Shown: positions 8,288-15,945 of the stretch, piece after piece | Layout of the letters: every line of letters begins with the position of its first letter | Numbering within the stretch: the first letter of the stretch is position 1 | Origin: Candidatus Babelota bacterium | GTDB taxonomy: Bacteria; Babelota; Babeliae; Babelales; Vermiphilaceae | Length of the DNA: 44,001 bases | Assembly: GCA_003963225.1 (NCBI GenBank) | Contig: RXKB01000035.1 | Coordinates: forward strand, 1 to 44,001 | Reading direction: 5' to 3' | Made by a program: the position numbers and the translations under genes | Notes under the pieces: model-generated | Databases searched by the model: none | The model's input: the letters and a program-made list of their open reading frames with translations, nothing else | Told to the model about the DNA's origin: nothing

Positions 8288-9139
8288 CTAGCTGAACATT
8301 GGGTCGTTAGGGTCAAACGTATTAGCAGCCGGAGCCGCAATAGGAGCAGGAGGGGTGTAATGCGTCTGCGGGATTGCAGGAGGTGCGTAGCCCGGTTGCT
8401 GTACCATTCCGCCCGGCTGGGTATAACCCGGGATAGCTGCTGCCGGGGCAGGAGCTTGGCCTGATGGCATACCCTTAGAGAAGTCAGGACGGTTGACAGG
8501 CGCAGCGATATTAATACCAGCAAATTGCTGCTTCGCGTCTGGGCCTGACTGACCGAACTTAGTGTCTTCGCCCAATAGCATTACAGACTGTAGGCCGAAC
8601 GCTACGCCCTTCTTAGGTTTAGGCGGTTGCTTACCGTATGAGTAAGGGCGCACCGATGCTACTACCCAAACGCCCGGATAAATCTTTGACTCATCCACGA
8701 TAGGGTTAAAGCGCGCATCTACTACAGGTGGTTTGAACTTAGACGTAGAGTTAAAGAATATGCAGCCCGGGGTGAAACCGCCGAACTTCATTTTCTCTGC
8801 TTGGTCACGGAACGGAGAGTGTAACCCGTGATACTGACCGTTGTTATAATGTTCAGGGAATACCTGACCGCACAACTTATAATACTCCTCTTGGAATATA
8901 GTGAAGTCTACGTTAGGAGGGAACAGTAGGTGCGCTCCATACTTAGGTTCGTTCATGTCAGGGCGTTTCTCCGGCAAACGGAATAGGCTTTCAAACGCAA
9001 TACGTACCGGGCCTGTTAATATATCGCCCGTGGGTTGGCCTGTGTTGGGGTCTAGTATGCGTTGCGGAGGGCAAGCGGCCATCGCCTGCTGTATCCAAGC
9101 ATCACCTACGATACTGTCTCTAACTAAAGTGGTTGTCAT
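8288..9139 (-). CDS. DUF2815-type single-stranded DNA-binding protein
   Basis: The protein has 283 residues. The body (residues 1-200) matches the DUF2815 pattern, including LTGPVRIAFESLFRLP, YGAHLLFPP and KKGVAFGLQSVMLLGED. The last 60 or so residues are a P/A/Q-rich linker ending DPNDPMFS, an acidic, aromatic-tipped tail of the type single-stranded DNA-binding proteins use to recruit partners. It lies between a nuclease and the polymerase. GGAG six bases before ATG is the ribosome-binding site. Family membership is by recognition of conserved segments; the binding role is known for relatives such as T7 gp2.5-like proteins. Confidence 0.82.
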   Translation of the reverse strand: MTTTLVRDSIVGDAWIQQAMAACPPQRILDPNTGQPTGDILTGPVRIAFESLFRLPEKRPDMNEPKYGAHLLFPPNVDFTIFQEEYYKLCGQVFPEHYNNGQYHGLHSPFRDQAEKMKFGGFTPGCIFFNSTSKFKPPVVDARFNPIVDESKIYPGVWVVASVRPYSYGKQPPKPKKGVAFGLQSVMLLGEDTKFGQSGPDAKQQFAGINIAAPVNRPDFSKGMPSGQAPAPAAAIPGYTQPGGMVQQPGYAPPAIPQTHYTPPAPIAAPAANTFDPNDPMFS

Positions 9140-9140
9140 A

Positions 9141-10457
9141 TTAAGCTCCTTGATTGGTTATTAGTTTAGTGGCATCAGCTATTTGCCCGAACGATATTTG
9201 AGCCAAGTTCGCCGCAGGGCGCGGGTCGCTGTCTTCAACTAAAGTTAAGTTACCTGATGAGTGTTTAGTAGTAAAGAACGCGAACATCTGTTTAGCATCC
9301 TCTGCGGCCTGCTTCTTACGGCTACGACCTACGCGTTGCTTGAACGCATCCACTATCATTTTCTCTACGTCAGTTATACCTTTCGGTTTAGTGTCGTAAA
9401 GGTCATGGCGGTTGCACCCAATCAATGCGGCCAGCTTTGTTATCCTCTCGTCCTCGTCGCCATACCAATGACGTACGGCTTGAGTCTGTACCATCTTCCA
9501 ACCCGGAACGTCTATACCTTTACGTTCTAGTTCTTCAATCTGTTGGTCAACGCTACGCATGTATAGACGTAGCATATCAAACGACTGCTTAATGAATGAT
9601 AGGCGGTTAACATCTAAGGTCTTAGGGTCTGGTAGTTTTACCGTCCCTAAATCTTTAATGGAATTAATAGGCGTACCTAACGCATGGGTCAATGCGCTGC
9701 GTTCAAGTGCCGGGCATACCGCACGTGCCGGGCAGAACTGGCATTGCTCAAGCCCCGGGTTAAGCGGCGCGTCTTCCGCTTCTGCCTTGGCGATACAATC
9801 ATCGTACCACAGTAAGTAATCAAACACCGCAGCCGGGGTAGTATTAAATTCACGAACAGTTCCTTTAGGGTGGAACGCCCGGGGCTGCACAATAACAAGC
9901 GTAACCTCATCCACCATGTCTGCATCAACCTTGGCCTCTTGGTCGCCGAACATAAATCCCGCTGCGTACTGGTTCGCCTGTGAGTTATCTATAGCTTCTT
10001 TAACTACACCGATACCATGCTTATAGTCTATCACCCAGAGCTTACGTGCTGCCTTTGAGAACAACGCTATATCGCAATAGCCGCCTGCTTCACCGGGCGC
10101 GGAGGCCACGGGTGGGTTAACGTATACCTCAACGAACATCTGTACATCACCGTATTGTGATTGCATTAGCTCGTACAGGAACCATATATAATCTAACGCT
10201 TCTTGTATCGCAGACATGAAGCTGTCGTCAAAAGTTTCAAAGCATAGTTCGCTGGCATCTAAAGCTTGAGAAGCAGTCGTAGCAAACGTACGTAATCCTG
10301 CTTCTAAAACTATATGCGCCTTGTCTCCCTCTTCGGCGTAAGTAGTACGGTCACGTTCAGGCGTTCGTTCTATCAAAGCCCTAGACCCCGGGCAGAGGAT
10401 AACTCGCTCTGCCTGTGATGGGGAATATCTACGATGAGTACGAACGCCTGTATCCAT
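9141..10457 (-). CDS. DUF2800 / RecB-like PD-(D/E)XK nuclease
   Basis: I start this at ATG 10457, behind AGAGG; a TTG six bases upstream also keeps the frame open. The 438-residue protein has the nuclease core GGYCDIALFS followed by LWVIDYKHG (D and DxK catalytic positions). A C-terminal CxxCxxxxxC cluster (CQFCPARAVC) plus an N-terminal Cys22 could hold a 4Fe-4S cluster, as in AddB and Cas4. DUF2800 proteins are common in phage replication clusters next to DUF2815. Likely roles are end resection, recombination or host DNA breakdown. The stop precedes the next start by one base. Confidence 0.85.
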   Translation of the reverse strand: MDTGVRTHRRYSPSQAERVILCPGSRALIERTPERDRTTYAEEGDKAHIVLEAGLRTFATTASQALDASELCFETFDDSFMSAIQEALDYIWFLYELMQSQYGDVQMFVEVYVNPPVASAPGEAGGYCDIALFSKAARKLWVIDYKHGIGVVKEAIDNSQANQYAAGFMFGDQEAKVDADMVDEVTLVIVQPRAFHPKGTVREFNTTPAAVFDYLLWYDDCIAKAEAEDAPLNPGLEQCQFCPARAVCPALERSALTHALGTPINSIKDLGTVKLPDPKTLDVNRLSFIKQSFDMLRLYMRSVDQQIEELERKGIDVPGWKMVQTQAVRHWYGDEDERITKLAALIGCNRHDLYDTKPKGITDVEKMIVDAFKQRVGRSRKKQAAEDAKQMFAFFTTKHSSGNLTLVEDSDPRPAANLAQISFGQIADATKLITNQGA

Positions 10458-10466
10458 GACCAACCT

Positions 10467-10883
10467 CTACGCCTGACCGCCGAACGCAGCAATAATCTGG
10501 GCGTACTGTTCAGGTTTAGCATCACCGATTTTAGTAATACCGAACTGACCGAGAATTTGTTTAGCTGCTGCCGGGCCGTTAGCACGTGCGTAATCTTGAG
10601 CAGCTTTAGAAACTTGCGTTTGCTGGATTGCGCCTGCTGCCGGAGCGACAGGTGCGGGAGCCGGAGCCGGAGCTGCTGCGGGTGCAGCCGCAACGGTCTG
10701 TGGGATTGGAGCAGCCGCAGGAATAACTTGCGGAGCCGGAGCAGGAGCAGCCGCGATAGGCGCGGGAGTTGCTACTGGTGCAGCTACAGGAGCAGCCGCA
10801 GGGGTTGGTGTTGCGCCGCCGTTAAGCATTGCAAGTATACGAGCTGCCGTGGCCGCATCGGTTTCAATAGTTACTTTAGTCAT
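10467..10883 (-). CDS. Ala/Pro-rich protein with structured ends, unknown
   Basis: This 138-residue protein has a short N-terminal segment (MTKVTIETDAATAARILAML), a low-complexity A/P linker over about residues 27-85, and a C-terminal helical part (AAKQILGQFGITKIGDAKPE). Proteins of this layout recur beside DUF2800 genes in phages, but I know no function. GGAGACTTAAAATG gives a strong start, and the same leader shape precedes the DUF2815 gene. The linker resembles the one in the neighbouring DNA-binding protein. It may be a flexible adaptor, which is inference. Confidence 0.75.
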   Translation of the reverse strand: MTKVTIETDAATAARILAMLNGGATPTPAAAPVAAPVATPAPIAAAPAPAPQVIPAAAPIPQTVAAAPAAAPAPAPAPVAPAAGAIQQTQVSKAAQDYARANGPAAAKQILGQFGITKIGDAKPEQYAQIIAAFGGQA

Positions 10884-10905
10884 TTTAAGTCTCCTTATTG
10901 TGGTT

Positions 10906-10942
10906 GTTAAACTTGTTTATCGTACTTATTTTAGTTTGTCAA
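10906..10942 (-). promoter_or_regulatory. Candidate sigma70 promoter with shared 16-bp operator-like element
   Basis: On the minus strand a perfect TTGACA (10937-10942) is followed after 17 bases by TAAACA, or after 15 by GATAAA. The -10 region overlaps an imperfect palindrome on the plus strand at 10906-10921 (GTTAAACTTGTTTATC). The same element with its two central bases swapped lies at the promoter at 18915-18957. It would drive the distal replication genes from the A/P-rich gene onward. Confidence 0.5.
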
Positions 10943-12301
10943 GAGCGGAGCTGCCGTCATAGCAGAACCTTCTACTTGCGCTATTGATGCGGTCTTACCC
11001 GCAACAATTTTATTTACCGCTTCGTCAACAGAACGCGCCAAGGTAATAAACCTTGCCCGGCAATCCTGTGTTTGGCCGTAACGGTGAATACGTTTTATCG
11101 CCTGTGCGTTGCCTGCGGGCGACCAATCACTTTCAAACATATCTATCTCTGAACTCTCTGTTAGTGTAAGACCCACCCCGGCCACTCTGATATGACCGAT
11201 GAACCCTAGACAGTTAGGGTCTTTCATAAAGCGTTCAACCGCAATCTGTCTATCAGTCTCGCTTGTTCTACCATCTACGATTACAAAGTCATAGCCAGCT
11301 TTACGCATAGAGTTATAGATATAATGTAATGCCTCTGTGTGTAGTCCGAATATAACGCGTTTACCTGACCCGCTATCCATCTCTGACTTTAACATCTGTA
11401 CGTATGGTATGGACTTAGCTTTACCCACTAACCTACGTAGTGTAGCTATGTGTTGCGCGTCTAGGAAAGATAAGCCGCCTTGCTCAATAGCATCAATGAT
11501 GGATTGCTCTAGGCCCGGGTGTTCTTTAATGAAGTCTGTTATCTCTCTGGTGTCACCATCTATTAACACCTCCTGCATCCATATCTTAGGTAACTGCATA
11601 CCAACGTCTTGGTGCGTACGGCGTATAGCATTATTGTATATGAGAGCTTGAAGTGTGGGAACCATCTCGGGTTTAACTGTGTTACGCACGCCATAGGTAC
11701 TAAGTGTACTGTCAAAGAATACGCGCATGAACTCATTAGGGTCTAAGCTAATGGCTTTAGCAAAGCGTAAGAACGTGTATATGTCCATCGGGTCGTTAGC
11801 CATAGGTGTACCTGTGACATGCCACGCATGAGTAGCCCACTCTAATATGCAATCCATACCATTAGCGTCTTCCCCGAGCATGGCCTTGCTGCGGGCGGAC
11901 GTAATGTTCTTTAAGTAATGTGCCTCATCAAACGCCACGAAGTCTAGGAACTCACCGAGCTTTTGAAACTCCGGCAACCATTTAGTAGCCAGCTCATAGG
12001 ATGTAACCAGTACATCGTACTTGTCCCGGCTCCACGCTACGAAGTCATGGATGTTAAGCCCCTTACATACACGCAGGGGGTAGGTAGAGAAACGCTTGAA
12101 CTCTTTAAGCCAGTTCTCCCGGAGCATCCCCGGGCATACAACTACACCACGTCTGCCCATGATACGATTAACTGCGCCTACAGTCGTGGCCGTTTTACCA
12201 ATACCCATCTCATCATGCAACCCGAACCTATCCCGGGAGGCCATCAGGTTAGCACCTTCGCTCTGGTAATTAAAGAGTGGTAGTATTGGTTCGTTTAACA
12301 T
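10931..12301 (-). CDS. SNF2-type DNA helicase/translocase
   Basis: The 456-residue protein has Walker A GIGKT (33-37, in DEMGIGKTATT), DEAH (125-128, in FVAFDEAHYLKN) and motif VI QAIKRIHRYGQ near the C-terminus, the signature order of SNF2 superfamily 2 ATPases. Phage members occur in replication clusters with DUF2800 and DUF2815. They are thought to remodel protein-DNA complexes or recombination intermediates. The start overlaps the preceding small gene by 32 bases, and only a weak AAGAAA site precedes the ATG, so translational coupling is likely. Confidence 0.92.
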   Translation of the reverse strand: MLNEPILPLFNYQSEGANLMASRDRFGLHDEMGIGKTATTVGAVNRIMGRRGVVVCPGMLRENWLKEFKRFSTYPLRVCKGLNIHDFVAWSRDKYDVLVTSYELATKWLPEFQKLGEFLDFVAFDEAHYLKNITSARSKAMLGEDANGMDCILEWATHAWHVTGTPMANDPMDIYTFLRFAKAISLDPNEFMRVFFDSTLSTYGVRNTVKPEMVPTLQALIYNNAIRRTHQDVGMQLPKIWMQEVLIDGDTREITDFIKEHPGLEQSIIDAIEQGGLSFLDAQHIATLRRLVGKAKSIPYVQMLKSEMDSGSGKRVIFGLHTEALHYIYNSMRKAGYDFVIVDGRTSETDRQIAVERFMKDPNCLGFIGHIRVAGVGLTLTESSEIDMFESDWSPAGNAQAIKRIHRYGQTQDCRARFITLARSVDEAVNKIVAGKTASIAQVEGSAMTAAPLLTN

Positions 12302-12527
12302 TGCGTTTCTTATTAAAGTTAATTACATTATCGGTCTTCACGGGTAGCTCTTTAGCTATAAGCTTTTCCTCTACCCAAACGCAATGGTAAATTTTACAGT
12401 CGGGACATACGTACTTTACAAAAAGTTGCACATCGTGACCTTCAACCACGTGTATACCTATCAGTTCACAAGGCAGGCGGAGCGGTACTATAAATAGTTT
12501 GTCTCCTATACCGAACTCATCCATCAT
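12270..12527 (-). CDS. Small CxxC protein, unknown
   Basis: This 85-residue protein starts in an ATGA overlap with the preceding gene stop and runs 32 bases into the SNF2 gene. It contains YVCPDCKIYHCVW, a CxxC plus further cysteine that could form a half zinc site, after an N-terminal beta-type region (FGIGDKLFIVPLRLPCELIG) reminiscent of small barrel folds. The C-terminal tail is basic. The family is not recognised. Consistent overlap with both neighbours supports that it is expressed. Confidence 0.65.
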   Translation of the reverse strand: MMDEFGIGDKLFIVPLRLPCELIGIHVVEGHDVQLFVKYVCPDCKIYHCVWVEEKLIAKELPVKTDNVINFNKKRNVKRTNTTTL

Positions 12528-12700
12528 AACTGCTCCATTAAATCGTTTAACGCCTCTTCAAGATCCTTTACGGGCATAATAGTGTTCATGTGGTACGGGT
12601 CATACCCACGTTCAGCAAGTGCCTCTTCTATCTGCTCGTCCGTAATTGCCCCGGCTGCTTCTGCTAGACGGAACTTAGCTAATATATCCTGACGTGTCAT
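12524..12700 (-). CDS. Small helical acidic protein, unknown (58 aa)
   Basis: The product begins MTRQDILAKFRLAEAAGAIT and ends LNDLMEQL. It starts in an ATGA overlap with the upstream frame and ends in an ATGA overlap with the next, which is the main evidence that it is real. The composition (many E, A, L and D) predicts two or three helices. The segment AITDEQIEEALAERGYD looks like a small helical repeat. No function can be assigned. Confidence 0.62.
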   Translation of the reverse strand: MTRQDILAKFRLAEAAGAITDEQIEEALAERGYDPYHMNTIMPVKDLEEALNDLMEQL

Positions 12701-12852
12701 ACTGAAAGCCTTATCTGTATCATAACAATTAACCAGTATATCACTAACGAGTCAGGGTACTTATGCCTTGTAAACCCGGGGATTATATCGCACTCGTTGG
12801 TAATACTTAGCTTGAAGTATTTAGTTATTCGTACTCTGAATACCGTTACCAT
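12697..12852 (-). CDS. Very small hydrophobic/basic protein, unknown (51 aa)
   Basis: Starting at ATG 12852, which overlaps the stop region of the membrane-protein gene, the frame encodes MVTVFRVRITKYFKLSITNE and ends with a hydrophobic stretch (SLVIYWLIVMIQIRLSV). Its stop overlaps the next start as ATGA. The chain of overlaps on both sides is the reason to accept it. The longer frame from 12894 lies mostly inside the upstream gene and is not preferred. A membrane-associated peptide is possible. Confidence 0.5.
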   Translation of the reverse strand: MVTVFRVRITKYFKLSITNECDIIPGFTRHKYPDSLVIYWLIVMIQIRLSV

Positions 12853-13490
12853 ATAATACTCCCTAGATATAAGAACGTATATGTACCTAACCAAGTAAAC
12901 TCTACTACACGCCAGTTAGCATAGCGGATAAGCACCGGGTTTAATAGCATAGGCAAACTGTACAAGTAATTAGTAGCTATGAATGGTAGAGTAAAAGTTA
13001 CGCCGTAACACAGACACAGCATAAAACCCCAGCGTTGGCAATAGTTCCAAAAGTTATACCGCGCAGCAAACCAATCGGACGGGATGTCAAAAGGTTTGAA
13101 CTCAACGCAGCCGCTTATGTCCCCGCAAGGGTTAGTGTACTTCGCCTGCATCGCGCCTCCTGTCCCCGTGAATATCACAAAGTAGTAAGGTAATGGAGCT
13201 AATGCGGCCAAGATATAATCACCACGGGAAGCAAGCCACGCGGCATACACGATGATGGCCGGGACGATGATACGCTTTAACGTCCATTGAACCTTGTCGG
13301 TTATCTGTTCTAGTATCTTGAGAAAGCGATAGTGCTTACTCTCCATGCGGATGTACCAATCATACTGCCAGCTATCTATGGCATGTATTCTTATATCCCC
13401 ATACTCATGTATCTTGAGGAACCCCGAACCCCTAAAGGCGTTGAGTAATCCTACTATTATTGCTACCCATAGTATTGCTAGTGTCATCAT
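12846..13490 (-). CDS. Integral membrane protein, unknown
   Basis: This 214-residue protein has several hydrophobic segments: an N-terminal one (LAILWVAIIVGLLNAF), one around 73-90 (IIVPAIIVYAAWL), one around 93-110, and two or three in the last 60 residues. A polar, tryptophan-rich stretch follows the first span. Two cysteines flank a short loop (NPCGDISGC). The gene follows the RuvC-like gene after a one-base gap and has GGAG before ATGATG. I recognise no family. A membrane protein within a replication operon is unusual; roles in membrane-linked replication or exclusion of other phages are only guesses. Confidence 0.78.
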   Translation of the reverse strand: MMTLAILWVAIIVGLLNAFRGSGFLKIHEYGDIRIHAIDSWQYDWYIRMESKHYRFLKILEQITDKVQWTLKRIIVPAIIVYAAWLASRGDYILAALAPLPYYFVIFTGTGGAMQAKYTNPCGDISGCVEFKPFDIPSDWFAARYNFWNYCQRWGFMLCLCYGVTFTLPFIATNYLYSLPMLLNPVLIRYANWRVVEFTWLGTYTFLYLGSIIW

Positions 13491-13491
13491 G

Positions 13492-14091
13492 TTATGCTCC
13501 TGTGTCTCCGTGACGATAAGCTAGTTTAAGCTCTACGTCTGTTAATGGTTTAATAGTATTGATAACGTGGTCGCCCCCGAACTTAGCAATCAACGATGCG
13601 TCCGCTCTGTCCATCTTGTACGCCCCACGCGGCGTAGTAAACATAGCCATCTCGTTAGGGAATATCTCATTGACCCTAATCTTAATAGCTTTCTCCGCGT
13701 TCTTCATCGCCTCTTTACCTTTGCCGTTTCCCTTCCCGGGGATACGCATTACTTTCTTCCAATGCCCCGGGGGTATGGTTTCAACCGGGAGCTTGTTATA
13801 CATGCACGACATGTAGATAAGCCCAACGGTGTAACCGAACACGAAGCCTGCTGCCGCCCCTTGCCGTGGCCTCCCGCCGACAGCCTCAAGAACTACCAGC
13901 TCAACACCCATTAATGACAGCGTGTCAAATAATTCCATCAAGGCCACGGGGTCAATTCGTTTGCGCTGCTTCTTGCCTATAGTCTGGTTCCATGTTGGTA
14001 GGTCTTCAACGCTTATAAGCTTGCGCTGTTCGGTGCAATACACACCTACCGCCCCGTTCGTGCCGGGGTCTATGCCTGCTACTAATGTCAT
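13492..14091 (-). CDS. RuvC-like Holliday-junction resolvase / RNase H-fold nuclease
   Basis: The 199-residue protein shows GIDPGTNGAVG (residues 6-16, D8), LVVLEAVGG (E69) and MDRADASLIA (D161, D164), the four-acid arrangement of RuvC-fold resolvases. It would resolve branched DNA before packaging, as T7 gp3 endonuclease does by a different fold. The start overlaps the preceding gene as ATGA, with AGGGGAAAG inside that gene as ribosome-binding site. A basic patch (KKQRKR, GKGNGKGK) fits DNA contact. Confidence 0.88.
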   Translation of the reverse strand: MTLVAGIDPGTNGAVGVYCTEQRKLISVEDLPTWNQTIGKKQRKRIDPVALMELFDTLSLMGVELVVLEAVGGRPRQGAAAGFVFGYTVGLIYMSCMYNKLPVETIPPGHWKKVMRIPGKGNGKGKEAMKNAEKAIKIRVNEIFPNEMAMFTTPRGAYKMDRADASLIAKFGGDHVINTIKPLTDVELKLAYRHGDTGA

Positions 14092-14327
14092 GGTCTTTCC
14101 CCTAATTCATATTCACAATCGGCTGAACAGTCAGCACAATAATTTTCGTCTTCGTCCTCGCCGCTGCTGGCTTCGCCAATCTCGCACCACCACTCACACC
14201 CGGCGCACCTAAACATCAAGTCATCTACTTGCTGCATGAGTTCCGTATCGTCCATCTCCTCTTCGGTCATGGTTCCCGTAGCGGTTCCTACTAGGTCTTC
14301 GTATATCTGTTCGGCTGTGCGTTTCAT
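14088..14327 (-). CDS. Small acidic cysteine-rich protein, unknown
   Basis: I start it at ATG 14327, in an ATGA overlap with the preceding gene, giving 79 residues (MKRTAEQIYEDLVG...). The second half has CAGCEWWC and YCADCSADC, so two CxxC pairs that could bind zinc, with an acidic serine/glutamate loop between. The frame extends upstream to 14465 but that part overlaps another gene. Likely a small zinc-binding protein; partner unknown. Confidence 0.68.
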   Translation of the reverse strand: MKRTAEQIYEDLVGTATGTMTEEEMDDTELMQQVDDLMFRCAGCEWWCEIGEASSGEDEDENYCADCSADCEYELGERP

Positions 14328-14566
14328 GGTACGTAATACCCTATGCTGCGTAAATAATTCTCGGCTTCTGTGATGGTGTCCCATGACATGCCTTGGGTAA
14401 CTACCCACTCTGTATACACAACGTGCTTCTCTACTACGTTGGTGCGTACAACAAAGCACTTCCAATCCTCGTTTACCTGACGCTGGAAAGCAATACTAAT
14501 GCAGCCCTCTTTGTTGCATACGCTCTTAATCTCGCAGGGTAAATCATCTTTATAGTCATCACTCAT
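14324..14566 (-). CDS. Small protein, tandem paralogue B
   Basis: From ATG 14566, overlapping the upstream stop as ATGA, the product has 80 residues. Its last 40 residues (YTEWVVTQGMSWDTITEAEN) match the C-terminal part of the upstream neighbour in the pattern YTxWxVTxGxxWxTxTEAxxxLxxxGxxP. The two genes are adjacent and in the same direction, so they look like an old tandem duplication. Function is unknown; the compact aromatic motif suggests a small nucleic-acid or protein-binding fold. A start at 14578 (MATSMSDD) is an alternative. Confidence 0.68.
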   Translation of the reverse strand: MSDDYKDDLPCEIKSVCNKEGCISIAFQRQVNEDWKCFVVRTNVVEKHVVYTEWVVTQGMSWDTITEAENYLRSIGYYVP

Positions 14567-14832
14567 ACTGGTAGCCATCCTTTCTCTTGTAGGAATTGTT
14601 TTGCTTCGGTAGTTGTCTGCCATCTACGGCCTGATGTAACTTCCCAATTAGTGTAAGTACCATTGCGCCTTACGTATACATGCACCCAATCGTTTCTTAT
14701 GTGCATAGCTACGCGTTCGGTCTTACCTGTACTGTGCTTGTACGTACGGATGACTTCACGGAAATTTACATCAGGCCCGGACGCTAAATCCCAACCCATG
14801 AACATCGCCTCTGCGTTTATTACGTTGCTCAT
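14563..14832 (-). CDS. Small protein, tandem paralogue A
   Basis: This 89-residue protein ends with YTNWEVTSGRRWQTTTEAKQ followed by a short helix and LPV, which aligns with the downstream neighbour. Its N-terminal part is more basic (REVIRTYKHSTGKTERV). It starts in an ATGA overlap with the preceding gene and ends in another. Nothing identifies a function. Two differing copies in a row imply either dosage or divergence to bind different partners. Confidence 0.7.
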   Translation of the reverse strand: MSNVINAEAMFMGWDLASGPDVNFREVIRTYKHSTGKTERVAMHIRNDWVHVYVRRNGTYTNWEVTSGRRWQTTTEAKQFLQEKGWLPV

Positions 14833-15170
14833 TGTATCCTCTTGCTTACAGTTCCGTTAGCTAAATGCTCCATAAATGCCCGCTTCATGGTCTCTTCACT
14901 TGAGAATCGTTCATCCTTGGCAACTATCTCTGACGCAATTACGTGTATGTAATACTTATCTTGGCTACGGTCTTCGGCCTCGCCGTAATCTATGTCGCAA
15001 CGTGAGTGTACGATGGTAAGCGGTAGCTCTACCTCATGTGCTTTACGCTCAAGAGCTGCATAGATTGCGTCCTGAATATGAGCAGGCCAATCCTTTATCG
15101 TTCCCTCTAAGAACCCTGTAACCGTGTTGGTTATCTCAAAGGTACGAATATCAGTTGTTAGTTCCGACAT
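14829..15170 (-). CDS. Unknown 113-aa protein
   Basis: The ATG at 15170 is chosen because GAGGTTAAAG lies just before it; the open frame extends upstream to 15281 without a better site. The product starts MSELTTDIRTFEITNTVTGF and is acidic with mixed helix and strand. It has no membrane span or metal motif. It overlaps the preceding gene by 20 bases and the following one as ATGA. The family is not recognised. Confidence 0.68.
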   Translation of the reverse strand: MSELTTDIRTFEITNTVTGFLEGTIKDWPAHIQDAIYAALERKAHEVELPLTIVHSRCDIDYGEAEDRSQDKYYIHVIASEIVAKDERFSSEETMKRAFMEHLANGTVSKRIQ

Positions 15171-15405
15171 CTTTAACCTCGTTATTGTTAATAGGTTTAG
15201 GTGTCGCCCCGCCAAATACTTTCTCCGCGATAGCTGCGGCCATGTGCTGTAGTTGCTGCTGGGCAGGAGGTAGTGTATCAAATTCTGCGGGCTTGGATAT
15301 AGGCGGGAAGAATTTTACAGATAAATCCATTGCATTACCTTCAACCTGTTCCAGCGTGAACACAATGTTGATTTTCTTTTTGTTGTACGTACTGTTCTTA
15401 GCCAT
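15151..15405 (-). CDS. Unknown 84-aa protein
   Basis: The product begins MAKNSTYNKKKINIVFTLEQ, with a basic start, a beta-like stretch (AMDLSVKFFPPI) and a helix rich in glutamine and alanine (PAQQQLQHMAAAIAEKVFGG). The start codon overlaps the previous stop by a base. It has no cysteines or membrane span and matches no family I know. It sits within the overlapped gene chain, so expression is likely. Confidence 0.66.
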   Translation of the reverse strand: MAKNSTYNKKKINIVFTLEQVEGNAMDLSVKFFPPISKPAEFDTLPPAQQQLQHMAAAIAEKVFGGATPKPINNNEVKDVGTNN

Positions 15406-15707
15406 TAGTTCTGTTCCTTTACTCGTTCGTAGTTAGTGATGCGTCTTGCTCTGTCTTTCTGTAGGGCTACGTTTAGCTCTACGCCTATCGCCATCAACAT
15501 ACCTGTCTTGGCCGATACGTAATCTTTAATCTTCCACCAAGCATCGTCTTCGGATAATGGCCCCTTGTACTTTATCAAGGGTACTATATCCTCGTACGAT
15601 ATGCCCGCGTTCCTAGCCAATTCGCTAGGGTGTTCATCAAGTGCGTGGCATATACGCATTAGTATGCTATGCTTCGCTGATGGCTTCTCTCCTGTTCTCA
15701 AACCCAT
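15405..15707 (-). CDS. Possible helix-turn-helix protein
   Basis: The 100-residue product has MRICHALDEHPSELARNAGI then SYEDIVPLIKYKG, which resembles the SELARxxGIS turn of XRE-type DNA-binding domains in the first 50 residues. A helical tail follows (LNVALQKDRARRITNYERVK). GGAGCGG precedes the ATG, which lies 41 bases inside the preceding gene. If the domain is real, this is a candidate regulator of phage or host genes. The match is by eye and weak in the recognition helix. Confidence 0.62.
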   Translation of the reverse strand: MGLRTGEKPSAKHSILMRICHALDEHPSELARNAGISYEDIVPLIKYKGPLSEDDAWWKIKDYVSAKTGMLMAIGVELNVALQKDRARRITNYERVKEQN

Positions 15708-15945
15708 TTAACCGCTCCATTTTCCATTGTTTATAACGCTTCTTGGTTTGATTGTTCAGCACCCGGGCAATCTTAGGGTGGAACTGCTCTGCTGCAAACA
15801 GGCTTCTAAATAGAAAGGCCACATCTTGTGGTATAGCAGCCGTACACTCCGGCGGGTCTGGGTCGTTTACATCCCATCGTAACCCGCAATCGGAACAGAA
15901 CATCTCATCGCTCTGCTGTACGGCTGCTGTGTGACCGTCTCTCAT
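15667..15945 (-). CDS. Small protein with CxxC pair, unknown
   Basis: This 92-residue protein starts in a TAATG overlap with the preceding stop. The N-terminal part has MFCSDCGLRWDVNDPDPPEC, a CxxC plus a later cysteine suggestive of a small zinc site. The rest is helical and basic (KIARVLNNQTKKRYKQWKM). It could be a DNA- or RNA-binding factor, but no family is recognised. It overlaps the next gene by 41 bases. Confidence 0.66.
   Translation of the reverse strand: MRDGHTAAVQQSDEMFCSDCGLRWDVNDPDPPECTAAIPQDVAFLFRSLFAAEQFHPKIARVLNNQTKKRYKQWKMERLNGFENRREAISEA

Noticed and set aside
10434..10910. Plus-strand frame of 158 codons over the Ala/Pro-rich gene
   Set aside because: Its cysteine/serine/arginine-rich translation is the antisense of the GC-rich Ala/Pro linker and has no start signals.
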